The position numbers were made by a program, and so were the translations under genes. A stretch of 8,269 bases of DNA from JBKJUK01 sp046590705 (GTDB lineage Bacteria; Acidobacteriota; Thermoanaerobaculia; Gp7-AA8). The notes below the pieces were generated by a model, which searched no databases, was not told where the DNA came from, and saw nothing but the letters and a program-made list of their open reading frames with translations. This document shows, piece after piece, positions 1-5,525 of the stretch. Location of the stretch: the NCBI GenBank assembly GCA_046590705.1, contig JBKJUK010000154.1, forward strand, positions 1-8,269. Reading direction: 5' to 3'. Within the stretch, counting starts at the first letter, position 1, and each line of letters opens with the position of its first letter.

Positions 1-7
1 ACTTCTG

Positions 8-24
8 CCGCCCCGCCGGGGCGG
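8..24. repeat. GC-rich hairpin preceded by TCTGCC-like lead
   Basis: Bases 8-14 (CCGCCCC) pair perfectly with 18-24 (GGGGCGG) around a 3-base loop. The preceding bases TTCTGCC match the lead of the hairpin at 86-100 (CTCTGCC). This suggests copies of one palindromic module whose stem sequence varies. Confidence 0.6.
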
Positions 25-45
25 TAAAACCCGCTGCTGGTTGAT

Positions 46-100
46 CCGGTGGCGGCGCTTTGCTTCGCCACCGGCTACCCTCTGCCACGCCTCCGGCGTG
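46..100. repeat. Double-hairpin REP-like module
   Basis: Two adjacent perfect stems are visible. Bases 46-54 pair with 66-74 (9 bp, CCGGTGGCG with CGCCACCGG). Bases 86-91 pair with 95-100 (CACGCC, loop TCC, GGCGTG). They are joined by GGCTAC plus a short linker and GCC. The module at 340-383 has the same architecture: stem, GGCTAC, linker, TGCC and a second stem with a TCC loop. The shared design points to a dispersed repeat family. Confidence 0.6.
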
Positions 101-187
101 AGAAGCGAACTCACCCCAAAACCTAACTTAACTTAACGCCATTGGGCCGTCAGGCCTTGGGACTTGAGTCGCTCCGAAAAGTGTCCC

Positions 188-312
188 GAGCCCCAGCGGG
201 GCGGCATCGCGACGTTGTTCAGCACTACGCGTAACGCCGATTTTGCGAAAGTACGTCGACCACCGGTCTTTCGTCATTTTCAAAAAACCTCGATTCCGCC
301 CCGCTGAGGCTC
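188..312. repeat. Inverted pair of 17-base GC-rich repeats
   Basis: Bases 188-204 (GAGCCCCAGCGGGGCGG) are the inverse of 296-312 (CCGCCCCGCTGAGGCTC) at 16 of 17 positions. The left copy is itself a small hairpin, with GCCCC and GGGGC around AGC. The roughly 90 bases between them show no gene. The pair could mark the ends of a small non-autonomous element, but this is inference. Confidence 0.55.
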
Positions 313-339
313 GACGTATCGTCGGGGCTCACTGGTCCG

Positions 340-383
340 CAGGCCTTACGGCCTGGGCTACAGAGATGCCGGGCCTCCGGCCC
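340..383. repeat. Second double-hairpin REP-like module
   Basis: Bases 340-345 (CAGGCC) pair with 350-355 (GGCCTG) over a 4-base loop. Bases 371-375 (GGGCC) pair with 379-383 (GGCCC) over TCC. GGCTAC and a short linker ending in TGCC join the two stems, as in the 46-100 module. Only the module design and the TCC loop are shared; the stems differ but each remains self-complementary. Confidence 0.6.
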
Positions 384-470
384 TGTGATGCGTGCCCACC
401 GTGTAATGCGCGACACCCTGGTTCGCGGACGCGACTGGCCGACCGGTATTACTGACCTGCGTTCAATCAC

Positions 471-1463
471 TCACTCCGTTTTCAGCGAGCGTGTCATCAA
501 CCTCGTGATGGCTTCGCGCGGCGTCTCACCTTCGTACAACAGGCGATACATTTCGCGAATGATCGGCAACTCGATCTGATGTTGCTCCGATAACTGCATC
601 GCTGCGCGACAGGTTCGGACTCCCTCTGCCACATGAATGCTCCCGGCCAGCACTTCGTCGAGCGTGCGTCCTTTTCCGAGTGCCACACCGAGGCTTCGGT
701 TACGCGAGAGCGAACCGGTGCAGGTGAGTACGAGATCGCCCATGCCTGCCAGACCCGAGAAGGTCTCCGGCCTTGCGCCTACTGCGGCTCCAAGTCGTCT
801 CATCTCGTGAAGGCCGCGCGTAATCAGTGCTGCAGTGGTGTTGCTGCCTAATCCGATGCCTTCCACCACGCCCGCCGCGATGGCGATGACGTTCTTCAGA
901 GATCCCGAAAGTTCTACGCCGATGACATCCGTCGAGCGATAGATTCTGAAGGTCCGGCAGGACAGGGACTGCTGAACTTCCATAGCGAAAGCATCGTCGA
1001 GGGACGCGAAAACCGCTGTGGTCGGATCGTTGCGTGACATCTCTGCTGCGAAGGTCGGCCCACTGAGCGAGCCGAAACTGAGCAATCGTTCCCCAGCCAG
1101 CTCGCTGGTCACCTCGGACATGCGTTTGTGCGAGTCGACCTCGATTCCCTTGGTCGCCGAAAGGATCCGCAGATCACCCTCGCCCGCCGAGAGAATCTCC
1201 GTCAGCACTGCGCGGTAATGATGGCTTGGCGTCACCATCACCACGGTGCTGCTGAACTCCAGCGCTTCACGTAGCGAACTAGTCACCTTCATCTGCTCGG
1301 AGAACATCGCGCCCGGCAGATAGGTCGGGTTACTTCGCGTACTCGCGATCTCTGCGGCAACGTTCGGGTCGTGGGCCCACAGCAATACCTCGGCGCCGCA
1401 CCTTCCGGCCATCTCGGCCAGAGCCGATCCGAACGCACCCGCTCCGATGATCGAGACTTTCAT
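471..1463 (-). CDS. gpsA: Glycerol-3-phosphate dehydrogenase [NAD(P)+]
   Basis: GpsA is a cytoplasmic enzyme that reduces dihydroxyacetone phosphate to sn-glycerol-3-phosphate, the backbone for phospholipids. The 330-residue product has the family's usual length. Visible features are the N-terminal Rossmann loop GAGAFG (residues 7-12), SATKG (102-106), GPTFA (135-139), the catalytic lysine K190 in SGSLKNVIAIAAG, and GMGDLVLTC (241-249). I chose the ATG at 1463 because the protein then begins directly with the dinucleotide-binding strand. It gives TGAGATG, one base after the plsY stop. A start at 1490 or 1487 would overlap plsY by about two dozen bases and add only a non-conserved tail. The tight spacing suggests translational coupling. 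PlsY consumes the product of this enzyme, so the two genes act in sequence. Identification is very secure. Confidence 0.96.
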   Translation of the reverse strand: MKVSIIGAGAFGSALAEMAGRCGAEVLLWAHDPNVAAEIASTRSNPTYLPGAMFSEQMKVTSSLREALEFSSTVVMVTPSHHYRAVLTEILSAGEGDLRILSATKGIEVDSHKRMSEVTSELAGERLLSFGSLSGPTFAAEMSRNDPTTAVFASLDDAFAMEVQQSLSCRTFRIYRSTDVIGVELSGSLKNVIAIAAGVVEGIGLGSNTTAALITRGLHEMRRLGAAVGARPETFSGLAGMGDLVLTCTGSLSRNRSLGVALGKGRTLDEVLAGSIHVAEGVRTCRAAMQLSEQHQIELPIIREMYRLLYEGETPREAITRLMTRSLKTE

Positions 1464-1464
1464 C

Positions 1465-2106
1465 TCAGCGTGGAAACTTCCGCTCATCACCGGCCACCAG
1501 CCTGGCGATGTTGGTGTGATGCTTGAGGATCACAATCGTCGAGATCACCGTCGCAAAAACGATGGTCCAGAACGGAGTAGGCATAACGAAGCGCAGCAGT
1601 ATCGGAATGACCGCCGCCGCCACGATCGACCCGAGAGAGACGTACTTTGTCAGAGCCACGGTGATGATCAGCACCACAGCCGCCACCAGCACTGCCAGCG
1701 GGGCCAGCGCCAGGAACACTCCTGTAGCCGTAGCCACTCCCTTTCCACCCTGAAAATTCAACCAGACCGGATACATATGTCCAAGGACGGCCACCAGACC
1801 GGCCGCTCCCAGCCAAAGGCTAAGCGAGGAGAGTGGCGCAGTATTCGATCCAGTCGAAGCTGTACCCGCGTGAAGAAGTCCCGCTACGCTTACCGCGGTC
1901 CAACCCTTGGCGATATCGAGCAGTAAAGCGATCACTCCAGCTTTCTTCCCGGCGTTGCGGAGCACGTTCGTTGCACCGACATTTCCACTTCCCTCCGTCC
2001 GCATATCCGTCCCGGTGGCAATCCGTCCCACGATGTAACTAAAAGGGATCGAGCCAATGAGATAGGCAGCGGCCAGGGCGGCCGCGAATGAGACCTCAGT
2101 CGACAT
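1465..2106 (-). CDS. plsY: Acyl-phosphate:glycerol-3-phosphate acyltransferase PlsY
   Basis: PlsY is an inner-membrane enzyme that transfers an acyl group from acyl-phosphate to sn-glycerol-3-phosphate, giving lysophosphatidic acid. The 213-residue protein is highly hydrophobic with several membrane segments. It shows the family's conserved motifs: GSIPFSYIVGR (18-28), GSGNVGATNVLR (39-50), GHMYPVWLNFQGGKG (109-123), and the C-terminal HHTNIARLVAGDERK (196-210). The start at 2106 has a GAGG Shine-Dalgarno at 2117-2114, seven bases upstream. That GAGG can pair with CCTC (2110-2107) directly before the ATG, so a small hairpin may mask it. The gene is followed one base later by gpsA, a common arrangement. 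Upstream, a long inverted heptamer repeat separates it from the metB-family gene. Length and motifs are normal. Confidence 0.95.
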   Translation of the reverse strand: MSTEVSFAAALAAAYLIGSIPFSYIVGRIATGTDMRTEGSGNVGATNVLRNAGKKAGVIALLLDIAKGWTAVSVAGLLHAGTASTGSNTAPLSSLSLWLGAAGLVAVLGHMYPVWLNFQGGKGVATATGVFLALAPLAVLVAAVVLIITVALTKYVSLGSIVAAAVIPILLRFVMPTPFWTIVFATVISTIVILKHHTNIARLVAGDERKFPR

Positions 2107-2117
2107 GAGGCGGCCTC
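2107..2117 (-). promoter_or_regulatory. plsY ribosome binding site inside a mini-hairpin
   Basis: In the coding direction the sequence is GAGG-CCG-CCTC-ATG. GAGG is the only Shine-Dalgarno-like motif before plsY, and it lies at good spacing. It is complementary to the CCTC that abuts the start codon, giving a 4-bp stem with a 3-base loop. Whether this weak stem affects translation is inference. Confidence 0.4.
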
Positions 2118-2123
2118 GGCGGC

Positions 2124-2227
2124 CGAATGGAGAATGGAGAATGCAGAATGCAGAATGTCAGAGGAAAAGGCCCTGTGCGTTCTCCGCCTCTAACATTCTG
2201 CATTCTGCATTCTCCATTCTCCATTCG
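2124..2227 (-). repeat. 41-bp inverted heptamer repeat hairpin (GAATGNN family)
   Basis: Bases 2124-2164 pair with 2187-2227 around a 22-base loop; 40 of 41 positions are complementary. The single mismatch (C2159 opposite A2192) becomes a G-U wobble in the minus-strand transcript, so an mRNA reading this spacer could form an uninterrupted stem. Each arm has five GAATG-plus-two-bases heptamers in the same variant order (GA, GA, CA, CA, then TC or TT), followed by AGAGG. The structure starts three bases after the metB-family stop and ends 17 bases before plsY. It has no U-tract, so it is not a classical intrinsic terminator. It could protect or process mRNA, or attenuate readthrough into plsY. 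Confidence 0.9.
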
Positions 2228-2229
2228 TT

Positions 2230-3372
2230 TCATCCAAACGCGTTTTCGAGATCGGCGATCAGATCCTGTACGTCTTCGATGCCGACGGAAATCCGGACGA
2301 GGCCTGGAGTGATCCCGAGGCGGGTTCTTACGTCTTTCGGGACTGAGGCGTGCGTCATTGATTCCGGATGCGAGATGAGGGTCTCCACTCCGCCCAGAGA
2401 CTCGGCCAGAGAGCAGAGTCGAACGCGGTTGAGAAAGGCACCGGCGTTCTCGAGTGAACCGAGTTCAAAGGAGATCATTGAACCAAACCCGCGCATCTGA
2501 CGCTTCGCCAGTTCATGCTGCGGATGGTCAGGGAGCCCTGGAAAATAGACTTTCTGCACCTTCGGATGTTTCGAGAGGTACTCGGCCACGACCATTCCGT
2601 TCTCATTATGCTTCTGCATTCGAACAGCCAGCGTTTTGGTCCCGCGTAACACCAGGAATGAGTCGAACGGCGAGAGGATCGCGCCCACTGCGTTCTGCAG
2701 GAATGCCAGCTGCTCGGCCACTTCGTCGTTGCTGGTGATGACCGTGCCGCCCACTGAATCGGAATGTCCATTCAGAAACTTGGTCGTGGAGTGAACGACG
2801 ATGTCGGCGCCGAGTTCGAGCGGCTGTTGAAGCGCGGGAGAACAGAAGGTGTTGTCGACCACCGTCAGGACACCACGGGCTTTGGCCAGCGCAGCACAGG
2901 CGGCGATGTCAGTGATGGTCATCATCGGGTTGGTGGGAGTTTCGAGGAACAGCAGTTTCGTGTTGTCACGCAGTCCGTTGCGCACTTCTTCGACATTCGA
3001 GGTGTCGACATAGGTGAATTGCAGACCGTATTTCAGCAGTACCTTGTCGAATAGACGGAAGGTCCCACCGTACATGTTCTCCGCGGCCAGGACGTGATCT
3101 CCGCTCTTGAGCATGCGCAGGATGCAGTCCGTGGCGGACATGCCTGAGGCGAAGCAGAAACCGTACTTGCCCCGCTCGAGTGCGGCGAGGTTCGCTTCGA
3201 GTGCGGCGCGGGTCGGGTTGCCGGTGCGAGCGTACTCGTATCCCTTGTGCTCACCCAGTTTCGGCTGCACGTAGGTGGAGGTCTGGTAGATCGGGGTGAT
3301 CACCGCGCCGGTGGTGGGATCCGGCTCTTGTCCGGCGTGAATGCAATCAGTCGCAAAACCATGGTCTTTCAT
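2230..3372 (-). CDS. metB: Cys/Met metabolism PLP-dependent enzyme (cystathionine gamma-lyase or gamma-synthase)
   Basis: This is a fold-type I PLP enzyme of the trans-sulfuration family, 380 residues, a normal length. Visible motifs are YEYARTGNPT (45-54), which supplies the phosphate-binding Tyr/Arg of the partner subunit; SGMSA (76-80); NMYGGT (99-104); D173 in VVDNTF, expected to contact the PLP pyridine nitrogen; the Schiff-base lysine K198 in STTKFLNGHSD; and SLGGVETLISHPESMTHAS (325-343). Sequence alone does not separate cystathionine gamma-synthase (metB) from gamma-lyase (mccB/CTH), so the symbol is family-level. The upstream neighbour is a CBS-like beta-synthase, which favours a gamma-lyase role in making cysteine from homocysteine; this is inference. 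The ATG at 3372 is used because the frame further upstream runs through repeats and cysK antisense. A weak GAAGAG sits about four bases upstream. Confidence 0.9.
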   Translation of the reverse strand: MKDHGFATDCIHAGQEPDPTTGAVITPIYQTSTYVQPKLGEHKGYEYARTGNPTRAALEANLAALERGKYGFCFASGMSATDCILRMLKSGDHVLAAENMYGGTFRLFDKVLLKYGLQFTYVDTSNVEEVRNGLRDNTKLLFLETPTNPMMTITDIAACAALAKARGVLTVVDNTFCSPALQQPLELGADIVVHSTTKFLNGHSDSVGGTVITSNDEVAEQLAFLQNAVGAILSPFDSFLVLRGTKTLAVRMQKHNENGMVVAEYLSKHPKVQKVYFPGLPDHPQHELAKRQMRGFGSMISFELGSLENAGAFLNRVRLCSLAESLGGVETLISHPESMTHASVPKDVRTRLGITPGLVRISVGIEDVQDLIADLENAFG

Positions 3373-3384
3373 AGGGCTCTTCGA

Positions 3385-3426
3385 GAATGGAGAATGTTGA
3401 ATGTTGAATGTTGAATGGAGAATGGT
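3385..3426 (-). repeat. GAATGNN heptamer array before the metB-family start
   Basis: Six consecutive heptamers fill this stretch. On the plus strand the variable dinucleotides are GA, TT, TT, TT, GA, GT. In the coding (minus) sense it reads as CATTC-type units ending 12 bases before the start codon at 3372. It is the right-hand partner, in transcript order, of the array at 3529-3563. The order of variants differs, so the pair can form only an imperfect stem. Confidence 0.85.
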
Positions 3427-3528
3427 TGAGAGTGCGGGGGACCCGAAAATTTGCTGCTGAGAGCGCCTGCTCTTCTTAGAAGCACGCTGAGGAAATACAT
3501 CAGAGAAACCGAGCGCGCCACCATCTTT
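3427..3528 (-). other. Core of the cysK/metB-family spacer between heptamer arms
   Basis: About 100 bases lie between the two heptamer arms. They contain a small palindrome centred on CTTCTTAGAAG near 3470-3480 and no obvious gene. In one minus-strand frame the stretch is open, but it lacks a start and reads into the repeats. I see no match to a SAM riboswitch, although one might be expected before a methionine or cysteine gene. Position and flanking arms suggest that the core and arms together form one inserted repeat unit; that is inference. Confidence 0.4.
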
Positions 3529-3563
3529 CACGTTCTGCATTCTCCATTCTGCACTCTCCATTC
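3529..3563 (-). repeat. GAATGNN heptamer array fused to the cysK stop codon
   Basis: In the minus-strand sense, five units run from 3563 to 3529: four good or near-good heptamers (one has GAGTG in place of GAATG) and a decayed GAACG unit. The first base of the first unit is the G of the cysK TAG stop, so no spacer separates the gene from the repeat. The array is inverted relative to 3385-3426. Confidence 0.85.
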
Positions 3564-4498
3564 TACTTTTTACGCCAGTTCGCGTAGATGCCTTTCGACA
3601 TGTAGCGCTCCGCTCCGTCGGGAACGATGGTGACGACGCGTTTATCAGGACCCAGCACCCGGGCCAGCTCGAGGGCGGCGTGTACGCTGGCTCCTGCCGA
3701 TGATCCGCAGAGGAGACCTTCTTCCCGCGCCAGTCGCGCGACCATGGCGAAGGCCGGCGCATCGGTCACCGTCACCACTTCATCGGCCAGTTCGAGATCG
3801 AGTACCGGAGGGATGAACGATGCGCCGATTCCCTCGACTTCATGCGGTCCAGCCGCTCCGCCCTTGAGCACGGATCCCTGCGGTTCAACGACCACGGCGA
3901 CGAGATTGGGGAGACGCTCTTTGAGGAATTTAGCGACACCGGTGAAGGTGCCGCCGGTTCCGGAACCGGCTACGAAACCGTCGATTCTTCCTTCCATCTG
4001 CTCGAGAATCTCCGGGCCGGTCGTTTCGTAGTGCGCTCTGGAGTTGAAGTGATTTCGGAACTGCTGCGGAACATAGGCGTTGCCCATCTCCGCCGCCAGC
4101 TCCTCGGCTCTGGCAATGGCGACCTTCATTCCGCCATCCTTAGGAGTGAGGATGACTTCGCCGCCGAGAGCTTTCATCAACTCCTGTTTCTCGATCGAAA
4201 ACTGATCGGGCACAACCAGAATGACACGGTAGCCCAGCTGCTGCCCGGCCATGGCCAGGCCGATTCCGGTGTTCCCCGCAGTCGGTTCGATGATCACATC
4301 ACCCGGCTTGAGCAGCCCTTCCTTCTCCGCTGAGCGGATCATGGCCAGACCTACTCTGTCTTTCACCGAACCGCCGGGATTCAAAGACTCGAGCTTGACG
4401 AACAGATCGGCATGAAGGGGAGTAACGATGTGCGAGAGCTGCAGCATCGGGGTGTTGCCGATGAGATCGAGAATGCTGCGGGCGGGAGGAGGGAGCAT
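3563..4498 (-). CDS. cysK: Cysteine synthase / cystathionine beta-synthase family PLP enzyme
   Basis: This 311-residue fold-type II PLP enzyme catalyses a beta-replacement on serine or O-acetylserine, giving cysteine (with sulfide) or cystathionine (with homocysteine). The PLP lysine is K46 in PGGSVKDR. The substrate loop is TAGNTG (73-78) and the phosphate loop is GSGTGGT (178-184). Several motifs lean toward cystathionine beta-synthase rather than plain CysK: AHYETT (155-160), GSVL (208-211), VEGIG (221-225) and CGSSAG (264-269). There are no C-terminal regulatory CBS domains, so it would resemble the short bacterial MccA type. The cysK symbol is family-level. The adjacent gamma-lyase/synthase gene fits a transsulfuration pair. 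The ATG at 4498 is the furthest-upstream start in frame. Heptamer repeats begin two bases before it, and no Shine-Dalgarno is visible. Confidence 0.9.
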   Translation of the reverse strand: MLPPPARSILDLIGNTPMLQLSHIVTPLHADLFVKLESLNPGGSVKDRVGLAMIRSAEKEGLLKPGDVIIEPTAGNTGIGLAMAGQQLGYRVILVVPDQFSIEKQELMKALGGEVILTPKDGGMKVAIARAEELAAEMGNAYVPQQFRNHFNSRAHYETTGPEILEQMEGRIDGFVAGSGTGGTFTGVAKFLKERLPNLVAVVVEPQGSVLKGGAAGPHEVEGIGASFIPPVLDLELADEVVTVTDAPAFAMVARLAREEGLLCGSSAGASVHAALELARVLGPDKRVVTIVPDGAERYMSKGIYANWRKK

Positions 4499-4500
4499 TG

Positions 4501-4542
4501 GAATGGAGAATGTTGAATGGAGAATGGAGAATGGAGAATGTT
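4501..4542 (-). repeat. GAATGNN heptamer array abutting the cysK start
   Basis: Six perfect heptamers sit here, with variable dinucleotides GA, TT, GA, GA, GA, TT on the plus strand. In coding sense this is a pyrimidine-rich CATTCTC-type leader ending two bases before the ATG. It occupies the position where a ribosome binding site would be expected. No multi-unit inverted partner is present further upstream; only single CATTC pentamers occur there. Confidence 0.9.
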
Positions 4543-4561
4543 TTGTGCCATGTCGCGGCGC

Positions 4562-4588
4562 TGGCGCATTCTAGCGGAGATTGCGCCA
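4562..4588. promoter_or_regulatory. Perfect 7-bp inverted repeat upstream of cysK
   Basis: TGGCGCA at 4562-4568 is mirrored by TGCGCCA at 4582-4588 with a 13-base spacer. The centre lies about 77 bases upstream of the cysK ATG. This geometry suits a dimeric repressor or activator operator, but no known consensus is recognised. It could be a chance GC-rich palindrome. Confidence 0.35.
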
Positions 4589-4626
4589 ATGGAAAGGGTT
4601 CCAAGGAGCGAACCTAGCCCGGGCAC

Positions 4627-4800
4627 GTCATTCCGACGAGCCTCGAGACCGTCCTCTGCACTCTGACGTGAGTGCGAGGATGAATCTCCTATCCGCGCAG
4701 ACGCGGAAAATCGGTTCGACCATCGCGGCGCGGAACGGAGATTCCTCTTCGCACTCACATCGCGCAAGCCTGTAGGTCTGCGCGTGCTCATCGGTATGAC
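4627..4800. mobile_element. MITE-like palindromic element with terminal and internal inverted repeats
   Basis: The ends are GTCATTCCGA (4627-4636) and TCGGTATGAC (4791-4800), inverted with one mismatch. Inside, 4668-4689 (GTGAGTGCGAGGA then GAATCTCC) matches the inverse of 4737-4758 at 20 of 22 positions. The terminal and internal arms are 41 and 42 bases apart on the two sides. The sequence between terminal and internal arms has diverged, and a small CCGCG/CGCGG hairpin lies near the centre (4693-4706). No protein is encoded. From memory, GTCATTCCGA...GAATCTC palindromes are dispersed non-autonomous repeats in several bacterial phyla, but I cannot search to confirm. No target-site duplication is obvious. 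Confidence 0.6.
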
Positions 4801-4858
4801 GGACCCCGCTTCCTGCTCCGGCCCCCCGACCCCGGCACCCGGCCGTCTTCCTCAGCGG
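4801..4858. other. C-rich non-coding linker
   Basis: A C-rich stretch lies between the palindromic element and the CTACTNN repeats. No gene or clear secondary structure is seen in it. Confidence 0.4.
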
Positions 4859-4892
4859 CTACTGGCTACTGACTACTCAACTACTGGCTACT
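4859..4892 (-). repeat. Second heptamer family, CTACTNN
   Basis: Five CTACT pentamers occur at 4859, 4866, 4873, 4881 and 4888. The spacing is seven bases except for one eight-base unit. The variable dinucleotides include GG, GA and AA. The design of five fixed plus two variable bases is the same as in the GAATGNN arrays, but the core is different. The array touches the U-tract of the terminator at 4893-4920, so in coding sense it directly follows the zinc-ribbon transcript end. Confidence 0.75.
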
Positions 4893-4920
4893 AAAAAAGA
4901 GCGGGATCGCTCCCGCTCTT
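4893..4920 (-). terminator. Rho-independent terminator of the zinc-ribbon gene
   Basis: A perfect 10-bp stem (4897-4906 with 4911-4920, AAGAGCGGGA with its complement) has a 4-base loop. In the minus-strand direction it is followed by a run of six U (4898-4893). It begins 32 bases after the stop at 4953. There is no T-run on the other side, so it acts on minus-strand transcripts and separates the zinc-ribbon gene from cysK. Confidence 0.9.
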
Positions 4921-4952
4921 CAAGTGATCGGCTGAAAAAGTATGACGGCGGC

Positions 4953-5267
4953 TCAGGCGTAGCTCGAGCGGGTCTGTGTGCGGCGCTGACCGTAGCACTC
5001 GCGGCAGTAGACCGGCTTGCCACTCACTGGCGTGAACGGCACTTCTGTGGCGACGCTGCAACCATCGCAGGTGACGCTGACCATGGCACGATCACGTGAG
5101 CCTGCGCCGTCGCGTCCCGACGTCTTGCGCTTGTCTCGACAATTCTTGCAGCGCTTCGGCTCGTTGGTGAAACCGCGTTCCGCGTAGAAGGCCTGCTCGT
5201 TACGCGTGAAAAGGAATTCACCAGTACATTCGACACAGTTCATTGTCTTATCTGAAAAAGTATCCAT
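4953..5267 (-). CDS. Zinc-ribbon protein with four CxxC motifs
   Basis: A small 104-residue soluble protein with two zinc-ribbon units. The N-terminal unit has C11-x2-C14 and C40-x2-C43 within the pattern CVEC..FLFTRNEQAFYAERGF..EPKRCKNCR, typical of the probable zinc-ribbon family. A linker rich in Gly, Arg and Asp follows. The C-terminal unit has C67-x2-C70 and C88-x2-C91 (CDGC and CREC, 17 residues apart), the CxxC-x17-CxxC type. Each unit should bind one zinc. The molecular role is not known; nucleic acid or ribosome binding is a guess from the fold and the basic tail. The ATG at 5267 is chosen because AGGAGA (5283-5278) lies upstream and the protein then starts just before the first ribbon. 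A longer frame to 5354 adds unrelated basic sequence. A strong terminator follows. Confidence 0.85.
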   Translation of the reverse strand: MDTFSDKTMNCVECTGEFLFTRNEQAFYAERGFTNEPKRCKNCRDKRKTSGRDGAGSRDRAMVSVTCDGCSVATEVPFTPVSGKPVYCRECYGQRRTQTRSSYA

Positions 5268-5278
5268 GGAAAAACGAT

Positions 5279-5282
5279 CTCC
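5279..5282 (-). promoter_or_regulatory. Shine-Dalgarno of the zinc-ribbon gene
   Basis: GGAG (within TAAGGAGA in coding sense) is 11 bases before the ATG at 5267. It is one of the clearest ribosome binding sites in the window and fixes the start of the gene. Confidence 0.6.
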
Positions 5283-5508
5283 TAAGTTACCGCCGTGAAA
5301 TTGTCGCAGCCTAAGCAAATGCGGAGGGCGCCGCGACCTTCGACCCCCGCTCAAACGAAAAGCGTGAAGCGCCGATCACTCCCTTTTCAAGGCACTACTG
5401 GGAAAATGTTTCAAGATCTGCCAGCCGAATTTTTTGTGTGATTTATTCGCTTTTAGCACAGTGCGTGCAGAAAGGGCAATGCAGTGGCCTCTACTGAACC
5501 TAACAGTA

Positions 5509-5514
5509 AATAAT
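5509..5514 (+). promoter_or_regulatory. Candidate -10 element close to the DUF72 start
   Basis: AATAAT matches the TATAAT consensus at five of six positions and lies 11 bases before the ATG at 5526. No good -35 box is visible at the usual distance. The region 5268-5525 between the divergent genes is more AT-rich than the coding DNA around it and must hold promoters for both directions, but I cannot place the minus-strand one. Confidence 0.3.
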
Positions 5515-5525
5515 TAACTGAAGTA

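Larger units (their letters stand above)
1..470. other. Gene-free region downstream of gpsA, rich in short GC palindromes
   Basis: No convincing gene is seen in these 470 bases; the open frames here are short and have no recognisable family features. The stretch is a succession of small GC-rich hairpins, described in separate entries, linked by less structured sequence that includes a small ACTTA tandem at 124-138. The cluster lies immediately 3' of gpsA. It looks like a patch of REP-like palindromic elements, or the remains of a composite non-autonomous element. No transposase is present in the window. A T-run on the minus strand (284-289) lacks a strong stem before it, so I do not call a gpsA terminator. 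Confidence 0.6.

Noticed and set aside
284..312. Intrinsic terminator for gpsA (T-run on the minus strand)
   Set aside because: The only stem before the T-run is about 4 bp with a large loop, and it is nearly 160 bases past the stop codon.
1464..1490. gpsA start at 1490 or 1487
   Set aside because: It would overlap plsY and add a non-conserved tail before the Rossmann strand.
1447..1926. Plus-strand open frame over plsY
   Set aside because: It is antisense to a clearly conserved gene, has low-complexity Arg/His/Asp content and no family features.
2125..2226. CRISPR-like array
   Set aside because: The units are 7 bases, contiguous and without spacers, and no cas gene is present.
3373..3762. 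Upstream extension of the metB-family protein to about 510 residues
   Set aside because: The added stretch runs antisense to cysK and through heptamer repeats, which are open in several frames. Family alignment starts at the ATG at 3372.
4581..4800. Small open frames in the spacer upstream of cysK
   Set aside because: They are short, lie over palindromic repeats and have no conserved features.
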